A stretch of 64,000 nt of DNA from Haliotis asinina (GCF_037392515.1 NC_090291.1:39145001-39209000); one strand, 5' to 3'. Shown: positions 23,203 to 34,714, numbered from the stretch's first letter. Numbers and translations are program-made. Notes: generated by a model not told the origin, from the sequence alone.

Positions 23203-24688
23203 ATGGCCAGGGATTGAACTGCAGCCTTTTCGGTCTTTGAGCAGTTTTTGAGCAGAAACTGCAACATTCAAAGAGCATATAAATCAACCTGATGTAACAA
23301 GCCAGAATAAGGGCATGACACTTTCACTAGCGCAACTTAATTCACATGTTAGTACATGGTTGAGGAGCTGTGTCTAAAGACAAAGTGATTTTCATCAAAC
23401 AATGACCAAAAGAGAATATTCAGATGAAACGCATGGTGTGGAACGTTAGAGGACTTAACTTGTTTTCTCACCAAGCCTAATTCCACTGTCACAATAATGA
23501 ACAAATACATACATTCAGCAGTCATGTTCACAAGACGAACTGACTTCTCTTCTTCAGAGCAACGTGAAAAAGATCCTCTTTCTGTAAAAATGTCGCATTA
23601 GCATTTCTCAGCAAACTGTTCGTAGCCCTTGGTAACTTGGAAAATCAGTTGATTTCGTTGTTGATAAGCAAATACCTGCGTGGCTTCCTCAACTGACAAC
23701 TGTTCAAAGATGGCAAAATGGTTAGTATGTGGAATGCTGGTACGTCCCCGGGTGCTCCTTCAAGAAATGTTATCCATCGACTACCAGCCAAAAAAACACC
23801 AGCAAACCAATGCCTTTAAGGACCATCCGTAGTATATGTGATGGGGCTACGGCATGACACCATTCCGTGGCATTATTTATGGTCAAATAATGCCCCACCG
23901 ATGGTAGGAAAATACGGAAAACGACGATGTCCGTCGATGTTTTTTTTAATAGTGAGCGTCCAGAATAGCCATCATTGACAATTTCAGTGAAGGATACATT
24001 CCTTCTCAGAATCAAAGATTCTTACGTTCATGGCAAGTAGCCTGTACAACCGCCCGAAACTTATACTTATTGATACTTGAATTAATTTCTTGAAGACTCT
24101 GTGCTAGAATCTTGCAAGTCACAGAACTAGGCATCGGTTACTGAAGACCTTTTCTACCCTGCATCTTTACGGATCCCTAGAGAAACGACGTGGTGAAAGG
24201 AAACATTAGTCCTAAGGTAAATATGGGTTATCTTAAGATACATATGGGTTTAGGCAGACCAAATCTAACCCGGACCTTTACGAGTCAGGAAATCTTACAC
24301 AATCAGCCCAAGTCAAACGTTACACAATGCAGAAACACTGTGTGCAGGAATATGGACATTGTAACTCTTGTTATTACAATAGATACGTTTTTGGAAACAG
24401 CGATATCATTATTGTTTGTCACTGGGCGGTATACAAAACCACTTGAGTACAAGGCACCATGAGAGTTAAGGGTTGTAACAACGCTTTTTAAATGTATACA
24501 AAATAGTTGATTTTTCTCAATAAAGAATACTCATGGAATTCAGGGCAGTTCTGACAGTAGGCCACTAGAAATAGTTTAATCTGGTTACAGGTTATCCGTG
24601 TGTCGTAACTACTTAACATTGTATTGTGATGTATAATGTGAAGAGGTGGAGTTAAGCTAACCTAAAGGTGTACAGCAAATGAGGGCAG

Positions 24689-24875
24689 TGACGTCATAGA
24701 CAGAAACAGTGCAAGTGACGTCACAGAATGGTTCCATGACAACGTTTATGGTTCCGAGCTAGTCACCTACAAAGTTTGGTGGTGTTCAGACGTACATTTG
24801 TTGTTCTTGCAAAGCTTCACATTTGTTGTGGGCCTGTGTCTGTATGTTGAAGTCTTCGTCTCACCCAAGTATCAG
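24689..24875 (+). promoter_or_regulatory. Copy 1 promoter: two CREs and X-box-like site, plus non-coding exon 1
   Basis: Perfect CREs (TGACGTCA) lie at 24689-24696 and 24716-24723, 27 bp apart. Six bases further is GGTTCCATGACAAC (24730-24743), matching 11 of 14 positions of the palindromic RFX X-box GTTGCCATGGCAAC. No TATA box is seen. A non-coding first exon probably begins shortly after and ends at 24875 (ATCAG, then gtaaga). CRE plus X-box is the combination bound by CREM and RFX2 at spermatogenic and ciliary genes in vertebrates; use here is inferred. Confidence 0.65.
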
Positions 24876-25072
24876 GTAAGAAGGTTGATTGTTCGAGTTG
24901 CTCTAGAGTTTTGGAAAACAAAATGAAACCTATGAATTAAATCACTGCCTCTACTGATGACGTGTCCCAGTTATCATTTTATCCATAACTTAGTTCTGGG
25001 TGATGTAAATCGGTGCCCACAATGCCAATATACAAATTCAAAGATTCCAGATTAAGATATTTTGTCTCACAG

Positions 25073-26539
25073 ATGAAGATGTCTCAAAAAGGACGGCTGA
25101 AGAGTAGGAAACTACTCTCCCCGATATTCGAGACGAATGAGCGTCAGACTAACTCTCCCAGTCCAAGAACGCCAGAACAACATCACGATTTACTTGGTAG
25201 GAATTTGATATCCTATTATAGTGAACAGAATCAATGCAAAAACGTCATTCAGTTAACATCATTCACAAACAGTTGGACAGTGTCCTAGGTGTTTTTGTAT
25301 TGCTACTTTAGTCCTTGCATCCAGTTCTCCTACCAGGACATACTTCAGCAATGTCAGGTTTTAATTATTTAATCAAATACCAATGTAACCCCATGCAATG
25401 ATGATGTAAGCAATGATCATTCAGTTTCCAAATTGTTTTGTTCATTTCTGATCACTTGTTGAAAACGGCCATTTATGTTTACCCCATTCATAAACGGTTA
25501 AATAGCGTCTTATGTTTATAGTGTTGTTTTTTATTGCTCTTGACAGTTCAGTACATGGATCTGAAAACTCAAGTCGGGGATTTGGAGGAAAGGTAGGCAC
25601 AGCTTCTACTCATATTTTCTAATCGTGTATGTCACAGTTCTTGAATACTGAAAATTGATTTGGACCTGACACACGTTGTTCTTTGTCAGTGGTAAGACGT
25701 GGCAAAATGTATGTAGGCTTATACTTACTTTCCTGCCTTTGAAGAGCACGCGATGCTCATCCCTGATGTATGGAGCATAGGACTTACAAAATGTGAAAAC
25801 ACCGTACATTTGAATGTTATCAGAAAGGAAAGAGAGTTTTTGAAACGATATATATCTAAGTACATTACAAAATATCGACACATCCTTTTTCAGTCTTCTC
25901 GATCACCTGTTCAGTGAGAACCAGAAACTGAGGGAGGAGAACGAGCGACAAGCCCGACAACTCCGGGAGGAAAACGTGTTAAGGCTGAAGGCAGAGTCGG
26001 AGAGACAGGGCTTTAGGCTGGAGTATTACAACTATCGTCTCAGTTGCACAATGGAGCAGGCCGAGGTTCGGGAACTGAGACAGACGCTGGAGAAGCTGAC
26101 AGGCGACTGGGAGAAGGAGAAGCAGGCAGAGGTGGAGCAGAGGAAGAAGTTGGAGGAAGAGCTGGCAACTCTCCAGTGCCAAACTGCCTCTCTGACCTGT
26201 CACGCATTTGGCACTAAGCAGACCGGTTCCTCCATCGTCAGTCCTCCAGTTCAGCCAAGGAAGACTCGAAGACCTTACACAGGAAAATCTAAAGACAAGG
26301 TTCAAAGCAATATCTCACATGTCAAGACAGACTCCTCCGCTTCCGGTGACAATGTGATGAAGGCCAAGGTCACGGAAAAAAATAATACCAAGTTGAAGGT
26401 CACCTCTGGTGTTAGATCCATTGTGAAAGACTCCAAGAGAGAACAGGACGCTCGAAGGAAACCAGGCCGATCCTCCAGGAACATGTCTGTTAGATTTACA
26501 AAGGATAGGCCAGTTGGAAGAATCCGTCAGGAACTGTAA
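25073..26539 (+). CDS. Coiled-coil basic-tail protein, copy 1 (unrecognised)
   Basis: Exons 25073-25196, 25547-25592 and 25894-26539 give 816 nt, 271 residues plus TAA; a non-coding exon ends at 24875. The ATG sits directly after the acceptor tctcacag. The N-terminus is basic (MKMSQKGRLKSRKLLSPIF) and S/T-P rich. Residues about 42-158 are a predicted coiled coil rich in L/E/K/R/Q (LLDHLFSENQKLREEN, LEYYNYRLSC, QRKKLEEELATLQ). Residues 159-271 form a basic, serine-rich tail ending SVRFTKDRPVGRIRQEL. No signal peptide or membrane segment is seen. ATTAAA at 26621-26626 is a likely poly(A) signal. I do not recognise the family. The promoter and the HYDIN neighbour hint at cilia or sperm. This copy differs from copy 2 by E74V, T149A, C152R, T164N, S173C and M212V. 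Confidence 0.85.
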
Positions 26540-26787
26540 TTACCACCCTTGACACAAGGAACAAACTCCATCAACTGTTTTATTTTGGGTTCTTATAATC
26601 ATTGATTTTATATAATTGTGATTAAATGTCACTGGCTGTTTGATAATATTTGGTGATTTCATCTCGTCATTGAAGAAACTGCTTTTTGTTTTATGTACAA
26701 CCACAGCAACTATACCTCTTGACATGCGGGAAAAACTCTCACAAAGATGGTGGTAGTCAGTCAATATCGATGGCCACATATCCTAGC

Positions 26788-27084
26788 ACTGGCCTGTGCT
26801 CACACATTCTATCACTGGTCTATGCTCACACATTGTAGAACTGACCTATGCTCACACATTGCAGAACTGGCCTATCACTGGTCTATGCTCAAACATTCTA
26901 CCACTGGCTTATGTTGACACATTCTCCTACTGCCTTATGCTCAAACATTTTACCACTGGTCTATGCTCAAACATTCTATCACTGGTCTATGCTCAAACAT
27001 TCTACCACTGGTTTATGCTCACACATTCTATCACTGCTTTATGTTCAAACATTCTACCAGTGGTCTATGCTCACACATTCTACC
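26788..27084 (+). repeat. 26-bp minisatellite downstream of copy 1
   Basis: Eleven full units and one 11-bp partial unit of consensus ACTGGTCTATGCTCAAACAT plus TCTACC. Units differ from each other at several positions. Open frames across it are by-products of the period. Confidence 0.9.
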
Positions 27085-27504
27085 TTGGATCTTCAGGCGT
27101 CAGATACTCTTAGATAGACGGTCATATCACGTTACACGTTACACAATGTAGTAACAATGTATGCAAATATCACAACCTTTTAACACGTGTTATTACAATA
27201 GATGTGTTTTTGACAGCGGTAACATCACAGTGCGTCAATGTGAGGCATAGAAAGCCAGTTGAGTACAGGACACCAAGAGGGCTAAAGGTTGTTACAACGC
27301 ATTTTAAATGTATACAAAATAGTTGATTTTTCTCAATAAAGAATACTCATGGAATTCAGGGCAGTTCTGACTGTAGGCCACTAGAAATAGTTTAATCTGG
27401 TTACCGGTTATCCGTGAGTCTCAACTACTTACCATTGTACTGTGAAGTATAATGTGAAGAGGTGGAGTTAAGCTAACCTAAAGGTGTACAGCAAATGAGG
27501 GCAG

Positions 27505-27691
27505 TGACGTCATAGACAGAAACAGTGCAAGTGACGTCACAGAATGGTTCCATGACAACGTTTATGGTTCCGAGCTAGTCACCTACAAAGCTTGGTGGTG
27601 TTCAGACGTACATTTGTTGCTCTTGCAAAGCTTCACATTTGTTGTGGGCCGGTGTCTGTATGTTGAAGTCTTCGTCTCACCCAAGTATCAG
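27505..27691 (+). promoter_or_regulatory. Copy 2 promoter: two CREs and X-box-like site, plus non-coding exon 1
   Basis: CREs at 27505-27512 and 27532-27539 and an X-box-like site at 27546-27559, all unchanged from copy 1. The non-coding exon ends at 27691. Surrounding bases differ from copy 1 at several sites while the motifs are conserved. Confidence 0.65.
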
Positions 27692-27888
27692 GTAAGAAGG
27701 TTGATTGTTCGAGTTGCTCTAGAGTTTTGGAAAACAAAATGAAACCTATGAATTAAATCACTGCCTCTACTGATGACGTGTCCCAGTTATCATTTTATCC
27801 ATAACTTAGTTCTGGGTGATGTAAATCGGTGCCCACAATGCCAATATACAAATTCAAAGATTCCAGATTAAGATATTTTGTCTCACAG

Positions 27889-29355
27889 ATGAAGATGTCT
27901 CAAAAAGGACGGCTGAAGAGTAGGAAACTACTCTCCCCGATATTCGAGACGAATGAGCGTCAGACTAACTCTCCCAGTCCAAGAACGCCAGAACAACATC
28001 ACGATTTACTTGGTAGGAATTTAATATCCTATTATAGTGAACAGAATCAATGCAAAAACGTCATTCAGTTAACATCATTCACAAACAGTTGGACAGTGTC
28101 CTAGGTGTTTTTGTATTGCTACTTTAGTCCTTGCATCCAGTTCTCCTACCAGGACATACTTCAGCAATGTCAGGTTTTAATTATTTAATCAAATACCAAT
28201 GTAATCCCATGCAATGATGATGTATGCAATGATCATTCAGTTTCCAAATTGTTTTGTTCATTTCTGATCACTTGTTGAAAACGGCCATTTATGTTTACCC
28301 CATTCATAAACGGTTAAATAGCGTCTTATGTTTATAGTGTTGTTTTTTATTGCTCTTGACAGTTCAGTACATGGATCTGAAAACTCAAGTCGGGGATTTG
28401 GAGGAAAGGTAGGCACAGCTTCTACTCATATTTTCTAATCGTGTATGTCACAGTTCTTGAATACTGAAAATTGATTTGGACCTGACACACGTTGTTCTTT
28501 GTCAGTGGTAAGACGTGGCAAAATGTATGTAGGCTTATACTTACTTTCCTGCCTTTGAAGAGCACGCGATGCTCATCCCTGATGTATGGAGCATAGGACT
28601 TACAAAATGTGAAAACACCGTACATTTGAATGTTATCAGAAAGGAAAGAGAGTTTTTGAAACGATATATATCTAAGTACATTACAAAATATCGACACATC
28701 CTTTTTCAGTCTTCTCGATCACCTGTTCAGTGAGAACCAGAAACTGAGGGAGGAGAACGTGCGACAAGCCCGACAACTCCGGGAGGAAAACGTGTTAAGG
28801 CTGAAGGCAGAGTCGGAGAGACAGGGCTTTAGGCTGGAGTATTACAACTATCGTCTCAGTTGCACAATGGAGCAGGCCGAGGTTCGGGAACTGAGACAGA
28901 CGCTGGAGAAGCTGACAGGCGACTGGGAGAAGGAGAAGCAGGCAGAGGTGGAGCAGAGGAAGAAGCTGGAGGAAGAGCTGGCAGCTCTCCAGCGCCAGAC
29001 TGCCTCTTTGACCTGTCACGCATTTGGCAATAAGCAGACCGGTTCCTCAATCGTCTGTCCTCCAGTTCAGCCAAGGAAGACTCGAAGACCTTACACGGGA
29101 AAATCTAAAGACAAGGTTCAAAGCAATATCTCACATGTCAAGACAGACTCCTCCGCTTCCGGTGACAATGTGGTGAAGGCCAAGGTCACGGAAAAAAATA
29201 ATACCAAGTTGAAGGTCACCTCTGGTGTTAGATCCATTGTGAAAGACTCCAAGAGAGAACAGGACGCTCGAAGGAAACCAGGCCGATCCTCCAGGAACAT
29301 GTCTGTTAGATTTACAAAGGATAGGCCAGTTGGAAGAATCCGTCAGGAACTGTAA
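27889..29355 (+). CDS. Coiled-coil basic-tail protein, copy 2 (hybrid of copies 1 and 3)
   Basis: Exons 27889-28012, 28363-28408 and 28710-29355, 271 residues, with the same splice sites and start as copy 1. The coding sequence is intact. Compared with copy 1 it has V74, A149, R152, N164, C173 and V212, all shared with copy 3. After codon 212 it follows copy 1 (E218, where copy 3 has D218). So its 5' part belongs with copy 3 and its 3' part with copy 1, as an unequal crossover would leave. Poly(A) signal ATTAAA at 29437. Function is unknown. Confidence 0.85.
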
Positions 29356-29603
29356 TTACCACCCTTGACACAAGGAACAAACTCCATCAACTGTTTTATT
29401 TTGGGTTCTTATAATCATTGATTTTATATAATTGTGATTAAATGTCACTGGCTGTTTGATAATATTTGGTGATTTCATCTCGTCATTGAAGAAACTGCTT
29501 TTTGTTTTATGTACAACCACAGCAACTATACCTCTTGACATGCGGGAAAAACTCTCACAAAGATGGTGGTAGTCAGTCAATATCGATGGCCACATATCCT
29601 AGC

Positions 29604-29900
29604 ACTGGCCTGTGCTCACACATTCTATCACTGGTCTATGCTCACACATTGTAGAACTGACCTATGCTCACACATTGCAGAACTGGCCTATCACTGGTCT
29701 ATGCTCAAACATTCTACCACTGGCTTATGTTGACACATTCTCCTACTGCCTTATGCTCAAACATTTTACCACTGGTCTATGCTCAAACATTCTATCACTG
29801 GTCTATGCTCAAACATTCTACCACTGGTTTATGCTCACACATTCTATCACTGCTTTATGTTCAAACATTCTACCAGTGGTCTATGCTCACACATTCTACC
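29604..29900 (+). repeat. 26-bp minisatellite downstream of copy 2
   Basis: It has the same array and unit order as after copy 1, with no difference that I can see over its 297 bp. This fits the shared 3' ancestry of copies 1 and 2. Confidence 0.9.
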
Positions 29901-30320
29901 TTGGATCTTCAGGCGTCAGATACTCTTAGATAGACGGTCATATCACGTTACACGTTACACAATGTAGTAACAATGTATGCAAATATCACAACCTTTTAAC
30001 ACGTGTTATTACAATAGATGTGTTTTTGACAGCGGTAACATCACAGTGCGTCAATGTGAGGCATAGAAAGCCAGTTGAGTACAGGACACCAAGAGGGCTA
30101 AAGGTTGTTACAACGCATTTTAAATGTATACAAAATAGTTGATTTTTCTCAATAAAGAATACTCATGGAATTCAGGGCAGTTCTGACTGTAGGCCACTAG
30201 AAATAGTTTAATCTGGTTACCGGTTATCCGTGAGTCTCAACTACTTACCATTGTACTGTGAAGTATAATGTGAAGAGGTGGAGTTAAGCTAACCTAAAGG
30301 TGTACAGCAAATGAGGGCAG

Positions 30321-30507
30321 TGACGTCATAGACAGAAACAGTGCAAGTGACGTCACAGAATGGTTCCATGACAACGTTTATGGTTCCGAGCTAGTCACCT
30401 ACAAAGCTTGGTGGTGTTCAGACGTACATTTGTTGCTCTTGCAAAGCTTCACATTTGTTGTGGGCCGGTGTCTGTATGTTGAAGTCTTCGTCTCACCCAA
30501 GTATCAG
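30321..30507 (+). promoter_or_regulatory. Copy 3 promoter: two CREs and X-box-like site, plus non-coding exon 1
   Basis: CREs at 30321-30328 and 30348-30355, X-box-like site at 30362-30375, non-coding exon end at 30507. It matches copy 2 throughout. Confidence 0.65.
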
Positions 30508-30704
30508 GTAAGAAGGTTGATTGTTCGAGTTGCTCTAGAGTTTTGGAAAACAAAATGAAACCTATGAATTAAATCACTGCCTCTACTGATGACGTGTCCC
30601 AGTTATCATTTTATCCATAACTTAGTTCTGGGTGATGTAAATCGGTGCCCACAATGCCAATATACAAATTCAAAGATTCCAGATTAAGATATTTTGTCTC
30701 ACAG

Positions 30705-32171
30705 ATGAAGATGTCTCAAAAAGGACGGCTGAAGAGTAGGAAACTACTCTCCCCGATATTCGAGACGAATGAGCGTCAGACTAACTCTCCCAGTCCAAGA
30801 ACGCCAGAACAACATCACGATTTACTTGGTAGGAATTTAATATCCTATTATAGTGAACAGAATCAATGCAAAAACGTCATTCAGTTAACATCATTCACAA
30901 ACAGTTGGACAGTGTCCTAGGTGTTTTTGTATTGCTACTTTAGTCCTTGCATCCAGTTCTCCTACCAGGACATACTTCAGCAATGTCAGGTTTTAATTAT
31001 TTAATCAAATACCAATGTAATCCCATGCAATGATGATGTATGCAATGATCATTCAGTTTCCAAATTGTTTTGTTCATTTCTGATCACTTGTTGAAAACGG
31101 CCATTTATGTTTACCCCATTCATAAACGGTTAAATAGCGTCTTATGTTTATAGTGTTGTTTTTTATTGCTCTTGACAGTTCAGTACATGGATCTGAAAAC
31201 TCAAGTCGGGGATTTGGAGGAAAGGTAGGCACAGCTTCTACTCATATTTTCTAATCGTGTATGTCACAGTTCTTGAATACTGAAAATTGATTTGGACCTG
31301 ACACACGTTGTTCTTTGTCAGTGGTAAGACGTGGCAAAATGTATGTAGGCTTATACTTACTTTCCTGCCTTTGAAGAGCACGCGATGCTCATCCCTGATG
31401 TATGGAGCATAGGACTTACAAAATGTGAAAACACCGTACATTTGAATGTTATCAGAAAGGAAAGAGAGTTTTTGAAACGATATATATCTAAGTACATTAC
31501 AAAATATCGACACATCCTTTTTCAGTCTTCTCGATCACCTGTTCAGTGAGAACCAGAAACTGAGGGAGGAGAACGTGCGACAAGCCCGACAACTCCGGGA
31601 GGAAAACGTGTTAAGGCTGAAGGCAGAGTCGGAGAGACAGGGCTTTAGGCTGGAGTATTACAACTATCGTCTCAGTTGCACAATGGAGCAGGCCGAGGTT
31701 CGGGAACTGAGACAGACGCTGGAGAAGCTGACAGGCGACTGGGAGAAGGAGAAGCAGGCAGAGGTGGAGCAGAGGAAGAAGCTGGAGGAAGAGCTGGCAG
31801 CTCTCCAGCGCCAGACTGCCTCTTTGACCTGTCACGCATTTGGCAATAAGCAGACCGGTTCCTCAATCGTCTGTCCTCCAGTTCAGCCAAGGAAGACTCG
31901 AAGACCTTACACGGGAAAATCTAAAGACAAGGTTCAAAGCAATATCTCACATGTCAAGACAGACTCCTCCGCTTCCGGTGACAATGTGGTGAAGGCCAAG
32001 GTCACGGACAAAAATAATACCAAGTTGAAGGTCACTTCTGGTGTTAGATCCATTGTGAAAGACTCCAAGAGAGAACAGGACGCTCGAAGGAAACCAGGCC
32101 GATCCTCCAGGAACATGTCTGTTAGATTTACAAAGGATAGGCCAGTTGGAAGAATCCGTCAGGAACTGTAA
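30705..32171 (+). CDS. Coiled-coil basic-tail protein, copy 3
   Basis: Exons 30705-30828, 31179-31224 and 31526-32171, 271 residues and TAA, intact. The protein differs from copy 2 only at E218D, the most 5' base change I found between the two. Further silent or UTR differences follow (for example TCATCTGGTCATT after the stop, where copies 1 and 2 read TCATCTCGTCATT). Poly(A) signal ATTAAA at 32253. Coiled coil about 42-158 and basic tail as in copy 1. Confidence 0.85.
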
Positions 32172-32419
32172 TTACCACCCTTGACACAAGGAACAAACTC
32201 CATCAACTGTTTTATTTTGGGTTCTTATAATCATTGATTTTATATAATTGTGATTAAATGTCACTGGCTGTTTGATAATATTTGGTGATTTCATCTGGTC
32301 ATTGAAGAAACTGCTTTTTGTTTTATGTACAACCACAGCATCTATTCCTCTTGACATGCGGGAGAAACTCTCACAAAGATGGTGGTAGTCAGTCAATATC
32401 GATGGCCACATATCCTAGC

Positions 32420-32485
32420 ACTGGTCTATGCTCACACATTCTATCACTGGTCTATGCTCACACATTGTAGAAATGGTGTAGGCTC
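32420..32485 (+). repeat. Remnant of the 26-bp minisatellite after copy 3
   Basis: Two full units and part of a third before homology to the array is lost. This marks the right edge of the tandem duplication. Confidence 0.8.
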
Positions 32486-33596
32486 ATGCACATGTGGAAT
32501 GTAGGTACATTTCTCTGTCATAAAACCAAAATGATTTCGTATACCACATTCTGCTCTCACGCCATATGTGCCTCTTGGTCCTCTGGGTTGGTTGTTTGGG
32601 CATTTTGATTATTGCGTGTTAACATGGCGAGCGAACAACATCTTCATAACATCAACTAATTACACAGACACTTTCACCAGCCCTCAATCCAACACTGAAA
32701 CACGCACCTGTGAGGTTTTCTACACTGTATTAATGGTGGAGGTGAATAAAACCAGTAGGGCTTGGAAGGCTGACTGGCCCTGTGTGTTACAGTACAGTGA
32801 TAGTCATGATAGTGTCATACCTGCTGACAGTACCTACTACTGTTTCTGTAGCAGAATCTTGTTTCAGGATAGTACACTTTCCGTTTTCGCGCTTCAGTCA
32901 CAAAATCACCCCAAAGATACGCATTCTGTTTAAACTGACAAAACAGTGAGAAACAAGTGAGGAGCTCCTCTTCAACATCTTCTGAAATACAAAAAGATAA
33001 TAATCATACAATATTTCTGACTGTTTAAAAACATTCTCACTAATCAACGTGTACTGACTCATCAAAAGTGATGGGCTTACATTTCATTACACCTGTGTCA
33101 TAGGGCCTGGAACATCAAGAATGTTATCTGTGAATAGAGTGTACTGCAGGGGTTGATATTTTTTTCAAAATTCCACTCTACATAGGTTCAGTAACCTTAA
33201 CACTCCACTTGACCAAATATTAATTTCTCTTGACAATTTGGTTTCTTTTGCAAATGATCTTTACTAAAATATCTATTATAAACAACAGAACAGCTAAGAT
33301 GTTAGTTGGTACCAATCACTTTCTTTATTCCATTATCGCATTGCATGTATAAAAACATTTCAGTAGTTTCGCACTGCTGTCGATATTTACTAGTACTGGA
33401 CCGACCGGAGCTTCCACTGGACCTGAGTGTCCGACAATGGTATTTTTCAAACTGTTTGACAATAAATACATACCATTTTAAGAGAGGCAAAATGTAACAT
33501 ATTGGGTACACTTTATATCCAATATAGAGTATTGTATTAGGTCCAATACAGGGCGTTCTTTGCATTCACTCAGGAACATCACGGCTCAGCTGTACT
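32486..33596. other. Spacer, no recognised gene
   Basis: It holds a 121-codon open frame (32568-32933, plus) with no splice context, domain or composition that marks it as coding. I see nothing else here. Confidence 0.5.
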
Positions 33597-33926
33597 CATG
33601 GAGATCCCTGAAGGTCCCGGGGTAGAACAGGCCTTCAGCAGCCCATGCTTGCCGGAGACCCGTGAAGGTCCTGGGGTAGAATAGGCCTTCAGAAACCTAT
33701 GCTTGCCATAAAAGGTGACTATGCTTGTCTTAAAAAGGCGACGAACGGGATTGGGAGGTCAGGCTCTCTGACTTGGTTGATGCATGTCATCAGTTCCCAA
33801 CTGCGCAGATCGATGCTCATGTTGATCACTGGATTGTCTGGTCCAGACTTGATTATTTACAGACCGCTGCCACATGGCTGGAATACTGCTGAGTGCAGCG
33901 TAAAAACTAAACTCACTCACTCACTG
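33597..33926 (+). repeat. SINE family B copy with internal duplication of its 5' end
   Basis: The 5' module (GAAGGTCC.GGGGTAGAA.AG, then GCCTTCAG) occurs twice in tandem (about 33610-33655 and 33664-33710). The normal body follows (CACTGGATTGTCTGGTCCAG), then GGCTGGAATACTGCTGAGTG and a CTCACTCACTCAC tail. It is one of the most complete copies in the window. Confidence 0.85.
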
Positions 33927-34011
33927 TACTCATAGAGGGCAGTGCTCTGATGTTTAGTGAAATACACATCTCTGACTGCAATATCAGCCTAGTCCAGTCA
34001 GCCCCACTGTT

Positions 34012-34150
34012 GATTGAGTGTGTTTGGTTTTACACTGCTTTTAGCAATATTCAAGCTATATCACAGCAGGGGATTCCAGAAATGTGCTTCACTCATTATA
34101 CCCATCGGGGACTCGAACCCAGACACTCAATCAATGGTTTTTGTTGAACA
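34012..34150 (-). repeat. SINE family A copy, truncated
   Basis: The minus-strand tail and body (GGTTTTACACTGCTTTTAGC, then CGGGGACTCGAACCC) are present; the tRNA-like 5' end is lost. Confidence 0.75.
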
Positions 34151-34202
34151 TCTAGGGGTAGGATGGATCATATTCAGGCAAGTTACTTCTTCTATGCAGG
34201 AT

Positions 34203-34366
34203 TGAGTGAGTGAGTTTTGCTTTACATCGCTGTTAGCAATATGGTGTTAGCAATATGTTAGGACACCATGAATGGCCTTCACACATTGTACCCATGTTGG
34301 TGATAAAACCTGGGTCTTGGGCATGACGAGCGACACTTAACCATTTGGCTACCCCACAGCCCCTCC
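34203..34366 (-). repeat. SINE family A copy
   Basis: Minus-strand copy from GAGTGAGTGAGTTTTGC to the box A complement TTGGCTACCCCACAGCCCC, with a local duplication of the TTAGCAATATG word. Confidence 0.75.
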
Positions 34367-34714
34367 AAAATGCTGAGGTAGGTGTCATGTTCTGCAGACC
34401 TGTGGCTGGATATCAGCCTTTGAGCAGATTTAGGTAAATCCCTGTGAACTAGAAGTAGTTCTGGCTTGGAACCTACGCACCATCTCATCTGGCTAGGCTT
34501 TTTAGAAGAGTATGAGGAAAATTTAGTCTTAATTTGATGAAAATAAATTATGTGAAACAAGATCAGATGAAGTTGGAATTTACTGTAACTGTAATGACTG
34601 CAATGTAATTATTGTTCAGTGCTGGGCTGTTTTTCTACATTGGGTGACATAGTCAATGGTCCCTTGAACAACGTAGAAAAGGCAGGAGAGTGTCACTGTG
34701 AACAGTGCCATATT

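Larger units (their letters stand above)
21865..24317. other. HYDIN 3' UTR and spacer before the tandem array
   Basis: AT-rich sequence after the HYDIN stop holds candidate poly(A) signals, a SINE-A copy (22685-22846) and a degenerate tandem duplication (22946-23202). I see no convincing gene in 23203-24317. Confidence 0.6.
24318..32485 (+). repeat. Three-copy tandem gene array, 2816-bp period
   Basis: Every landmark recurs at +2816 and +5632: start codon, splice sites, stop and promoter motifs. The copies are about 24318-27133, 27134-29949 and 29950-32485, the last cut short within its minisatellite. Copies 1 and 2 differ by scattered substitutions in the 5' two-thirds but agree from 26358 on. 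Copies 2 and 3 agree in the 5' part but differ from 29193/32009 on. The first ~150 bp of copy 1 is much more diverged from copies 2 and 3 than its gene body is. Copy 2 is therefore a hybrid of the outer two. Confidence 0.95.

Noticed and set aside
25606-25881. 91-codon minus-strand frame present in all three units
   Set aside because: It lies in the intron before the last exon and merely follows the triplication.
26788-27084. Regular 26-bp repeats considered as a CRISPR array
   Set aside because: The repeats are head-to-tail without spacers, in a eukaryotic genome.
26796-27151. Open frames reading MLTHSITGLCSHIVE and similar, repeated at 29612 and 29779
   Set aside because: They run along the 26-bp minisatellite, which is open in several frames at once, and have no splice or promoter context.
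32568-32933. 121-codon plus-strand frame
   Set aside because: Composition is not coding-like and there is no acceptor, promoter or homology; kept only as a note on the spacer.
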